The position numbers were made by a program, and so were the translations under genes. A stretch of 64,000 nt of DNA from Limanda limanda. Lineage: Eukaryota > Chordata > Actinopteri > Pleuronectiformes > Pleuronectidae. Where the stretch lies: NCBI RefSeq assembly GCF_963576545.1, contig NC_083651.1, positions 25,175,748 through 25,239,747 of the forward strand, given 5' to 3'. The notes under the pieces were generated by a model. That model was not told the DNA's origin. It worked only from the letters and a program-made list of their open reading frames with translations, and ran no database searches. Of this stretch, positions 50,269 through 59,850 are shown piece after piece (the stretch's first letter is position 1; each line of letters begins with the position of its first letter).

Positions 50269-51671
50269 TGGAAACACACAGACATATGAAATGGAGGGTG
50301 AAATACTTGAAATTTCTGAGGTTGGCTTTTCAAAACCTCACCCAAACCATGTTGTGCTGTTTGCTCAGTCATCGCCAGTCAACAGTAAACAATACAGCCT
50401 TTTCTGTGCTACAGTTATGGTCATATATTGGTAAATTTCAGTTGAATTATGTTATTTATCCGATTTAGAATTCAATATATTTCACAATGAGGACAAAGAA
50501 ATCGAGAACGCAGGCAATTTACAATCAGTTCAAAACACTAGCACCCCCAAATTATTTTAGCGCACACATCTTTGGAAAGGAGGCGTACAGACCTTTCACA
50601 AATAGTTTTGCTTTTTTGACTGACTCCTGTAATTGCAACAGCACACAGTTATCACTGCTGCAATCAGGCGAACTAAAGTCATGAATGAATAAATCTGGAC
50701 TTTGGTAAGAAATACACTGGATAACCAAGTGTGGGGGAGAAAGGGAAACGGACAGATAAACACATCATCTATGCTGTTGTAATAATGCCATAACTACAGC
50801 TGTTCTGAGCTGTGGGTTTCTGGCAGTGACACCCTGCCCTTCACACTGACTGTACTGCAGAGTTACAGTGGCACAGAAGCTATCTAGATTCCATACACCA
50901 GAGGTTATGTCAAATTTTCCCCAGAATATAGAAAGAAAAGACCTTCAAATGCAATATTAAACCATATCTCGGAATGTCTTGATTGAAATCTTAACTTAAT
51001 TATAGTGAAGTTTAAAGATATGAATGAATTCCTGCACATTTGACTTTGAAAAAGGTACATTTAATTAGATGTCTAGTACACTGTCAGGTCGCAGCCAGAG
51101 GCCAATAATGAGATTTAACCTTGCATCAATAATCAGCTGATAAGCCTGGCTCGAAATAAGTCTTAGGGGCACGAAATTGCTGCTGATGCATGGTTCATTA
51201 GAAAGTATTATTGACTGTACTCTTAGTCCTGGAGAAAGTGATCAGTTCCACAAATAAGTCAATTATTTCAGCAGGTTCTTGGCTGAGACCAACATTTCTA
51301 CAAAAACAGCAGCATCAAGTGCATCAAACACTGGCTGTGTTGTGGAGCATTGCTTCATTTAACATCCATATCAATGTCAATGACACATTCTAAGAAGTTG
51401 TCATTCATGATGCAGGTTTTGGGCTGACATAGAAAAGCATGTCAATGATTTGAGTGGCAACAATCGTCATTGATTGTGTTGCCATTTGGTCATTTGTTCA
51501 AATGCCTAAAATGGCTTAGTTCTACATAACCCTGACAAGGACTCTGAGCCATGACCAACTGTGATGATTCTTGTTGTACTGATACAGGCTACATTGGTTT
51601 CCAAAGGAAAGGATAGCAAGTTGTTCACATGTTGTTGTTATGTGGTCTCTCTAAAACATTACAGTTAATGG
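50269..51671. other. unannotated DNA
   Basis: No gene or named repeat recognised. Confidence 0.5.
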
Positions 51672-51723
51672 TTTCTATTCATATAGAACTGTTCTAGTCT
51701 TGATGACCACTCAAGCACTGCAA
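51672..51723 (-). repeat. SINE/LINE tail fragment
   Basis: The + strand reads CTATTCATATAGAACTGTTC then TAGTCTTGATGACCACTCAA, the reverse of the tail at 26318-26370. It is diverged and lacks any SINE head. Confidence 0.65.
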
Positions 51724-51776
51724 CACAGCAAATTATTGCTTTGTGTAAACCTACATTGCAATAAACCCTGATTCTT
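51724..51776 (+). repeat. LINE 3' tail (49.9-kb family)
   Basis: AACACAGCAAATTATTGCTT, then TGTGTAAACCTACATTGCAA and TAAACCCTGATTCTT match the end of the element at 50205-50268 in the same orientation. It abuts the SINE tail fragment. Confidence 0.7.
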
Positions 51777-52024
51777 ATTAAGTAGAAACCAAAGCACAGA
51801 GTCCAGCTAAACTCCCAACCATTGACATTCAGTCAGAATTTACCCTTGTTTACCCTACTGGTGCAGTGCTAGAAATAGCCTGAGTTAAGGGAAGGGATGA
51901 TCCAGATTTCCCCCATTCAACCACAACACTAAGCAAATCTTAACAAGTTGTCACAGTCACTTACTGCTTTAAAGCTGCAGTAAATTAGTATGCATTCAAG
52001 GCTCAACATATCAACAATAAACAA

Positions 52025-52096
52025 TAACAAGGTGTGACATTCTCTGCCCTTAACCCTCAACAAGAGTAAGGAAAAACCTAAAACCCTTTTAAGAGG
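52025..52096 (-). mobile_element. LINE copy E, 3' segment (minus strand)
   Basis: On the minus strand this reads TTAAAAGGGTTTTAGGTTTT, then TCCTTACTCTTGTTGAGGGT and CAGAGAATGTCACACCTTGT, the 3'-terminal region of the 1.3-3.5 kb family. It stops before the AAAGCCCTATGAGAC and TTGA tail sequences. It is separated by about 140 bases from a 5'-ward part of the same family in the opposite orientation. Confidence 0.8.
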
Positions 52097-52239
52097 GGAA
52101 AAAAACGTGAGTGAAAGTCTTCGAAATTTGTTTTAGCTGAAATCCTAAATAAGGATCAAAGGACAAATCGGGATCAGAGATACCTCCCAAATTCGTGTTT
52201 CACTGGAAGCAAGGGCAGTGAATAGCTATATCGTAAGAT

Positions 52240-52512
52240 AATGCAACCTGTATCGTGTTGGCATCTGATAGTGGTGGTGGACCACGATCAAGGAGGCAGC
52301 TGATGGTCAGCAGTGGACAATGACTATGGACTATAGTGGCATCTGATTGTGACGGTGATTACTTATCATGGTGGCTGCTGACTGTGGAAAATGATTACAA
52401 CAAGACTGCTTGATATACAATATGTCAACTCAGATACTCTAGCATTACTGACAATAATCCATCATTTAATTTACCTTTCATTATGCTACAAACTGTTCAT
52501 TCTAATCAGCTA
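52240..52512 (+). mobile_element. LINE copy E, inverted segment (plus strand)
   Basis: GACCACGATCAAGGAGGCAG, then TGACTATGGACTATAGTGGC, a GATTACAACAAGACTGCTTG segment and CATTATGCTACAAACTGTTC match copy B (from about 3085) and copy A (about 1375-1550). This part lies upstream of the 52025-52096 segment in the intact element, yet it is on the opposite strand. Confidence 0.8.
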
Positions 52513-52589
52513 AACCCTGACTTAAAGTCTTCATATACATTACTTTCCTAGAAAAATTCACACAGCTGATTGGTTACAACTTTCTAGAG

Positions 52590-52840
52590 AATTTTAGAAA
52601 GGAAGGGCAGGTTGGATATCGGTCTGTATTTGGCTTAAACCTCCAGGTCCAGGGTGAGTTTGAGGGGTTTGATAACAGCTATCTTAAAAGACTGTGGTAC
52701 GTATCCTGATGGTAACGATAGATTGATTGGGTTATTTGTACTATTTATTAAGGGCAGAATTTATTTAAGCAACTTTCAAGAATGGGATCTAACATACAAG
52801 ATGCAGGTTAAAACGATTAAGATTATTGAAGTCAGCTGAT
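52590..52840. repeat. old dispersed fish repeat
   Basis: GTTGGATATCGGTCTGTATT, a GCTATCTTAAAAGACTGTGG segment, then GTACGTATCCTGATGG and GGGATCTAACATACAAGATG match a form I recall as common in teleost genomes. It may be related to the 8.2-9.3 kb repeat. No frame is consistent over its length. Confidence 0.45.
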
Positions 52841-52889
52841 CAATAAAAATAACTGCTACAAAACATTTAAAATACTTGATAACTTTTTG

Positions 52890-53690
52890 TATCAGGGCTC
52901 CAGACTAACTTTTAACGTTGTTTGGGTTATCATGGTTATAGGTAATTTAGGTGACCCTAATATTCTTCACAGCGTCTTTTGTAATCGCAGTAATACACAT
53001 ATTTGACCTTTTCTGGACAGTTCCCATATGCATTGGTAATTTCTTTACGAGGGCTAGGTTTGATTCCATTCGATTTTTTCAAACTAGTTTAGGATATTTC
53101 AGTGTACAATTATTCTATGAACGAAAGCTGCAAACTGTAAGTAAACCTCTGTTGTATTCAGGTCCTCATAACCTGTGATGAGTGTTGGGGTTTGTAGTTA
53201 AAGTGTAAAGTGAGCACAGGTCAGCAGGACAGTCAGACTATAACATGGTACAAACCAACTGTGCTTCTGCTCTGAACCTGAAGCTGCAGCACTAATCATT
53301 TTATTGCGTTGGTCCGTAGTGGAAACTCTGTATTCACACATTCTGTTTCCACTGCTCAACATACATTGCCACGTTCACCTCCTCCTCTACCTCATCTCTG
53401 TTCCAAGTGTGTGAGTGAGTGGGGGCGGGGTCTGTTTGTCTGAGCCTAAACTCTGCACGAGATGAGGAATCGACACAACTCTATCAAATCAGAAACACAC
53501 CAGCTACATTTTTGGCACACCGGTGCAACCAGGGTACATGTTTAGTCGCACTTCACAGATTTAAATGGTTGCACACTGAAGCCTTGTAGTACTATAAAAG
53601 TATCGCAATGTTAATTTTGTAAAATCCCACGGCACACCTAGACTTGGACACCAGTCGGAACCACTGGACTAAATGACAGAAGATTGCATT
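52890..53690. repeat. possible hAT-like transposon relic
   Basis: The left part has AGGGCTCCAGACTAACTTTT. The right part has CACACCGGTGCAACCAGGGT, TTTAGTCGCACTTCACAG and finally CCCACGGCACACCTAGACTT followed by GGAACCACTGG. These words resemble ends and interior of common hAT-type fish repeats. They may be two or more elements; boundaries are uncertain. Confidence 0.3.
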
Positions 53691-55200
53691 TTGATAAACT
53701 CATCTCAATTTTCTTTAGCAACAAGCATACTGACAGCAGTGATTTGAAGTAGTGCATTGAGGGCTGATTTTCTGGTTAAAAACCACCTTTCCTGAACCCT
53801 AACCTTTGTACCTTAACCAAACCAAAGCTGAGGAAGATGAGAAAAACACTGAAAGGGTGAAAAATTCTATGCACAATGACAGACAAAATATTCTGTTGTT
53901 TTTGGAGAAAGGACAGCCCATCCTTCGATGACGTGTCATTTGACTTGTGCTGTTATTCTGGGACGAGAGCTGTCAGTGATATGGCCGTTTTTCTTTCCAT
54001 GCAACTAATTCCATTCCAACTTCACTCCTTTGTTCCTCTTTCTACTCATCTGTTAGTCTCCCTTACCCAGACTTTCTGTTATGATTGGACCTGATGAGTA
54101 GGAGTGTTTGCCTTTTTGGCAGGCAGAGTTTTGGAGGCTGGAGTTCTCTGCCAGGGGACATAGTTTATCTGACTCAAAGGTGTGACCCTCCTGTTATTTC
54201 TCGCGAGCCCTCTGACACTAGGAAACAACTTCCTCTGTCGGTCTTATCAGCTTGATCCACAACACTGGAATGGACCCAGGGACTGTGAAAAACATTTTTT
54301 TACCAAATTATGCAAAGCTGAAATGTCAGAATGAGAGATGTGCAAGTTGTGCAAATATAATCAGAGATTTGGAGATTAGTATTGTATTGACAACAACAAA
54401 ACACTACAATATTCAACCTTGCAGTTTCAGTTTTAACCTTCGAGATTACAGCATCTTAAAGTACGTATACATGGTCAATATTGTTAGGGGATTTTTTTAG
54501 TGAGACAAATGTCTTCCTGTAGCCCCGTCTCAACTCCACATCACCAGTAATCATGTGACATTACAGTACAAATAGTTTTTGCATCAGTAGCTGGTTAACT
54601 AGCCACATTGGTTATTTATCAAAGCACCAGTGTTCTGCTAAATAAAAAATATAAAAATAAAAATAAATGACTGTGAACAATAAGTTAAACATATGGTTTT
54701 GGATGGCAGAGATATAACTGACCTCAAGATTCTGTATCCAATGGATGCAGTTGTTTTTTGATGAGTAGAGCTAATCTTTGGAGTGGAAATGATACCTCTT
54801 GTTGCTGCAACTACTTTATTATTTTTGAATGTCTATCAATAGGTTCAAGAAAGTTTTTTCATGGCCTGTAACAAAAGATTAGGATTACTCTGAGTGTTTA
54901 AATACATTTGTAAGTGGTAGGTCAGTCTGCTTATAAAATGCATCTTAGCTTGTGAGACCATGTAGTTTGCATGCTATATACGAGAGTGTTGAGACACAGT
55001 GGAAATGGATCATCTATTACCTGTGTGTGTGTGGTGTGTGTGTGTTGACTTATCTGGGGCAAACACCTTGTGACAAGTACCACATAACTTAGACTTGAGT
55101 AATAGTTTTGTAGGAAAATGACACCTCCAACTGGCAAAAGATACATCTTTTAGGAAAGTCAAGATGAAACACTGTGACAAAGCGATATAGTGAACGGTGA
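53691..55200. other. unannotated DNA
   Basis: I see no gene. A short GT run is at 55021-55045. Confidence 0.5.
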
Positions 55201-55239
55201 GTTACTGTATTTTTCTCCAGCTCCAGCAGATGAATTGGA

Positions 55240-55790
55240 TGGCGACAACGTCTCTCCTTGGTTTCCCTAAGAAGTGACTGACGTTTATGGTGATGGATCT
55301 CTTAAACGGTGGCTTTTTATTCTATTAAAGGTACCCTCCTAACGACTTTCAGGAAGCAAAACCGATGACAAGTTAAAATAGATTAATTAAGGTACCTCAG
55401 CGTTGAAGCAGCCACTTAATCATAGATCGTGCTTGTCATGGGGATTTCGGATCTGATTGACTTGAACAGATTATGCCTCTCTTCTTTTTCTGCCTTTGTG
55501 CAAAAGAAAATTAATTGTCAGTGACATTTGGTTGTAATCCCCCGCCACTCTCTATCTCTGCTTCCTCAATTAATTGGCAGTCTTTTATATTCTCGTTCTA
55601 AGGAGTTTCTTCTGGAGATACACAAGGCAGAATCATTTCCTCAACTGCGGAGGACAACATCCGCCTTTTAATGGAGTCTAGGCAATCTAATCATCAGCTG
55701 TTGCTGAGGCAATATTCTCATACTTAGACCGCTGTGTCAGTGCTAATAGCCACCATCTTAATCACACACTCTCATACACACACAATCTGA
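55240..55790. promoter_or_regulatory. candidate conserved non-coding element
   Basis: A repeat-free block of balanced composition with three TTAATT-core words of the kind bound by homeodomain proteins: GATTAATTAAGG (55382), AATTAATTGTC (55508) and CAATTAATTGG (55567). A TAATCC word is at 55535 and ACTTAATCAT at about 55411. It resembles in texture the deeply conserved enhancers found in teleost gene deserts. This is an impression from composition and motif spacing; no alignment was possible. Confidence 0.35.
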
Positions 55791-55861
55791 GCTACAGCCA
55801 GTGAGGAAGGTCCCATTCACCTCAACCGTCAATCATCTGTGACTTTGACAGCTCATTTAAC

Positions 55862-56350
55862 TGGACAGGAGACAAGAGAAGGAGAGAGGAGGAAAATGAG
55901 TGAGGAGAGAGTGAGTGTTGTAGAAATAGAGAGAAGAGGACCAGAGAGGAGTGAAGAAGAGAGGGAAAAACAAGAGAGAAGGGAGGGAAGCAAGAAATCG
56001 AGTGGGTCAGATGAGGAAATAAGAGAGAAATACAAAAGAATAAAGGAGATTATTAGTGAGAAAGGGCAGTTGGGGCAAAATGAGAGTTGGTGGAAAGAGA
56101 GGAAGAGAAGGGGAAGTGAAGAAATATGTGGAAAGTGAGGGCGGGAGTAGGAGAGGTATTGTTAGGGGAGATGATAAAGAAACATTTACTGAGAAAAGAA
56201 GAGGAAGTGACGGAGGGTAGTGATGCAGGGAATCTTCTCCACCAGCACAATACCAGAGGGAAAAGGACAGAGAAGATAGCTGGAGTAATTGTGAGATACA
56301 GGCATCTGACAGAAAGAAAGCTTGGTGAGAGAGGAGATAGCATTGTAGCA
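55862..56350 (+). repeat. long purine-rich (GA-rich) tract
   Basis: About 490 bases where the + strand is mostly A and G, strongest at 55862-56165 (GAGAAGGAGAGAGGAGGAAA and similar). A 99-codon frame here (E, R, K and S rich) and its serine/leucine-rich antisense frames are by-products of the composition. It ends just before a GT run. Confidence 0.8.
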
Positions 56351-56365
56351 AGATGAAACTTAGGT

Positions 56366-56369
<4 letters not shown>

Positions 56370-56414
<45 letters not shown>
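56370..56414. repeat. (GT)n microsatellite
   Basis: About 22 uninterrupted GT units directly after the purine-rich tract. Confidence 0.95.
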
Positions 56415-56415
<1 letters not shown>

Positions 56416-58198
56416 GTGCTTGTTTACTGCTTCAAATGAAACCACAGAGGCAGAGAGACATTTCATTTGCCAGATATGATTGATGGATAATGTCTGTGTC
56501 CCAGAGAGGTGTCAGATTGTATGTCATGACTTCAAACACACATACGAATGGATGTACACACAAATTATGCAGTGGCCTATGGCAGACAAATAGTAAAAGA
56601 AAAAAATCCCACAGAAAAAAAAAGATACAAAAATGAATCTAGATTGAATGTATATCTGAGTTGTTTTAAACTTAACTTTTAAAAGCTAATAATGACTTAC
56701 AAAAACAGACAAAGGCATTGAGAGGGGAATTGTTTGCCTGTGCTCAAAAGGTCAACATTTCCACAACACCTTCTCTATCTGTACAATCAGTAATGTCATT
56801 GTTACAATTCTACTGCTGAGTTGGTATTAATTTAATCTACGAAAACTATGATACAATTTATTTTTTCTAATAATAAGATGAAATAATGATGAAGTGGCAC
56901 CACAAACAGTAACCGTATAAATATCCAATATCCTCAATAAAATCTGTCATTTACCTAAATCTCCTTCCTCTGACTGACAGCGATGCACAATTATCTGCCT
57001 GCCTGCTCTAATAATCTTTCTGGTGATTCAACAAGATAATAATGCAACATGGAGACACTGACAAACAATGTCGACTGGACCTATGGACTTAAACGCTATT
57101 GCTGTAGGAGATCACATAAAATACAGTGAGGAGAAAAGAACATGACTTCAACCAAACAGGTTGACATTTGGACCCACTTCAAATATAACACTGCAAAGAG
57201 AAAAAGAGAGTGTGAAGTGTTGTCAAGACAGAAGCCCTGCAGCAACAAAACCATTGGGAAAAAAGCCCAAACCTGAGGAGACACCTCAGGCTGTACCACA
57301 CAGAAACTGAGCAAACCCTTGTTAAGATTACATAATGTAATGTTACTTTTAAACCCACATTAGGAAATCTACTAGACAGTGTGCTTAAATTAAGTAAAGT
57401 AAATCTAAAACTAAGTGACAAAATTAACACTTTTTAACATAATTAATAATTTCTAAGCTGTCATTAAGCTAAAGTCAGTGACCGTCAACACTATCAAAAT
57501 ATGCATGTACCTCAAGAACTTGGAAAATGGGTTGTGCAATTTCGGTGTATATTTTATGTCTGTTTAAATGAATGGTGCAGTTATCTGCAACACTTGGAAT
57601 CCTAATAATCTTGATATTTATTCTATTCCCTGATATACTAAACTGTCCAGCCTTCTTTATAATAAAACAAACAGGGAATGGCTGCAGAGGAAATGCCTAC
57701 AGATTGGGATCCATCTATTTTAAGATTCCCTCTGGTGTCTGAGGCACACAAAGGAAAGCAGAAGGAAAATGAAGAGAAACAGAGAAAGTATGAAAAAGTA
57801 AAATTGGATTAAAAAAAACTAAAAGAGAATTAGAGAAGAAATGCTATTTGCAAAAAAATGCACGAGGAGAGGCCTCAGAGCTCAGTGGTGAACAATAGGG
57901 CTGACTTTTGCTATGTGCTGTGATGCATCCTCTCAGTGTGGGTCGTGCCCTCCGGGAGACCTCCAGCTCTGCTTTAGCATGTCAGTATGATATATGTGCA
58001 GGCAGTAAGGGAACTCCGCATTAACTCTCACTATCCCCTTCACACCATGAAAGGAAACAACCCCTCACCTCACTGCTGCCAGGAAGCTGATTGGACAAGT
58101 ATTCTCAGTCCATTAGTTGTCATTATAACGTTGCATGGAAGAGTCAAGTTTTTTACCACCTCTCTCTGACCTTCCAGAGTCTAGCAAGCTTTGGTGTG
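56415..58198. other. unannotated DNA
   Basis: No gene recognised. About 57745-57845 is again purine-rich. The interval 56570-57430 is AT-rich. Confidence 0.5.
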
Positions 58199-58236
58199 CA
58201 TCACCATCATCATCTTCATCATCACCATCATCATAC
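58199..58236. repeat. (CAT)n trinucleotide repeat
   Basis: CATCACCATCATCATCTTCA and further units. It gives histidine-rich and methionine-rich translations that are not evidence of a gene. Confidence 0.9.
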
Positions 58237-58849
58237 CACTGTGGTAACAGAGGTCTCTACAGTAACATCTATTACAGCTAATAGATTTTGTCAGTTCAGA
58301 CTGCACTGTTTTCCTGCACATTACAGGCCTTCGGGGTGAGGTATCCCTGCATTGTTCATGCAAATTTCTTGTTGCTGATGCATAAACCAGACATCATGCT
58401 GATTTTAATGGTCTCAGACTTGAGTGGCTGTGTTCACCACTAAAACGCCCCATCTGCTCAGGAAAAGAGAGGGCTGTTTTCTTGATGAGGTGATCCCCAT
58501 CGGGGATGGTGAAATAAGAATAAGACGTTGTTTAACCCTTTGATACACAAGCTATGCAAACATGGGTCAACAAGGACCTCAACGTCCTACAAACTATCAT
58601 TGTTGCTGTCAGGTGGATGTTTCAAATCCATTGACTACTTTATAAAGACCTTCTTTAGTAGTAGGAAAAATGTAATTATAACCTGAATTTTGAAAATTGG
58701 AAGTACATGAAATCAAATTCATGTAAAAACAAGGAAAGAGAAGAAATATAATATGAAAAGATATATTAAATTGAAACCCAACTTGTAAAATAGAGGATTA
58801 CCACCACAGTCCAACTACAACAACATACAACTCCTAACTTCGACCAGAA
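58237..58849. other. unannotated DNA
   Basis: I see nothing recognisable in this interval. Confidence 0.45.
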
Positions 58850-59000
58850 ATTGTGTATTGCTAATGTCCACTATAGCTTAGCCACTTCTGGTGGACTTTT
58901 AGGCTTAAAACAAGGTGTAAATGACCTCATTTTGAGTCGAATATGAATGTCGGCGCTAGCATTTGCTGATGGTCCCTGAATGCATCTCGTCGGCATACTT
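58850..59000 (-). repeat. dispersed fish repeat
   Basis: The words TCCACTATAGCTTAGCCACT, then AGGCTTAAAACAAGGTGTAA, TGACCTCATTTTGAGTCGAA and ATGTCGGCGCTAGCATTTGC match the reverse of a repeat I recall as frequent in percomorph fish. The class is unknown to me. I see no reading frame across it. Confidence 0.5.
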
Positions 59001-59375
59001 GTGCACTAAATAACCCAGAGGTGAGTACTTTGTAGAGGGATCATTTCCGTCAGACGGTCTTGTGTAATACTGGACTCAGTTCAGTGCAAAGATCCAAGAT
59101 CACAGCTCTAAAGAATCAGCTGATGATTCAGTCATCATCATGGGCCAGGAAATCATCATGGTGGCTAAACACTCATTTCCTCCTAATCCTTCTATCCACA
59201 TACTCCTCTATCAGTGCCAGTGCATCCATCATTCAGCATTTCACAAGAGACTCCCAGCAGTATTTATATTTACAGCAATCTGACCAATTACTTCATACAT
59301 CAGTGGGATCCTAACCTTCAATCTTGGACAATTTTGGAAATGGAAGTTGAACACATTTTATTTATTTTTTGTTCT
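59001..59375. other. unannotated DNA
   Basis: An 84-codon frame at 59060-59314 has no recognisable motif. Confidence 0.45.
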
Positions 59376-59411
59376 TCAGTGCACTCAGTGCACTCTGTGC
59401 GCTCTGTGCGC
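59376..59411. repeat. exact 9-bp tandem repeat (2+2)
   Basis: Four consecutive 9-mers: TCAGTGCAC twice, then TCTGTGCGC twice. In one frame they read SVH SVH SVR SVR, but no other coding evidence exists. Confidence 0.9.
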
Positions 59412-59775
59412 ATGACCGCACGGACACGTTCACCGCAGTAATTTTACACACACAAACACAAATACACACAGACAAATTATTTAAAAAGTACAGTCATACT
59501 CGTAATACAGATGTAATGTATTAGAAGATATTATTAAAGACTATTAATCAGTCGGTCCGGTAGAAGTTATTTCATTCCATTTTACCGTAATTGCTTAAAG
59601 CTGGTTTATATCTTTTTTAATAGAAATTTCTTATGGAACAGTTATGTCATGCCAGCACAAATAATGCTTTTGGTTTACATGCTATTAAGAAAGTGGCTCA
59701 ATGATCTGGATCAATTAAACTCCCAATGTCTGAATCATCACTAACCGTCCCTATGTTTTTGTAGATCCCAACGTT
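59412..59775. other. unannotated DNA
   Basis: Short CA-rich segment at 59444-59475; otherwise nothing recognisable. Confidence 0.45.
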
Positions 59776-59850
59776 TGCGTTAGAAATGGCGTACGCACAA
59801 ATTGTCTGAAAGACGCTAACACAACGGTTATAAATGAGGCCCCTGGACTC
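59776..59850. repeat. DNA-transposon-like terminal relic
   Basis: ATGGCGTACGCACAAATTGT, followed later by GGTTATAAATGAGGCCCCTG, matches the terminal words of a very common fish repeat (GCGTACGCACAAA and TTTATAAATGAGGCCCCTGG). Only one end is visible. Confidence 0.5.

Noticed and set aside
55839..56351. Glutamate/arginine-rich frame and antisense serine/leucine-rich frames
   Set aside because: Explained by the strongly purine-rich strand; no domain, promoter or splice support.
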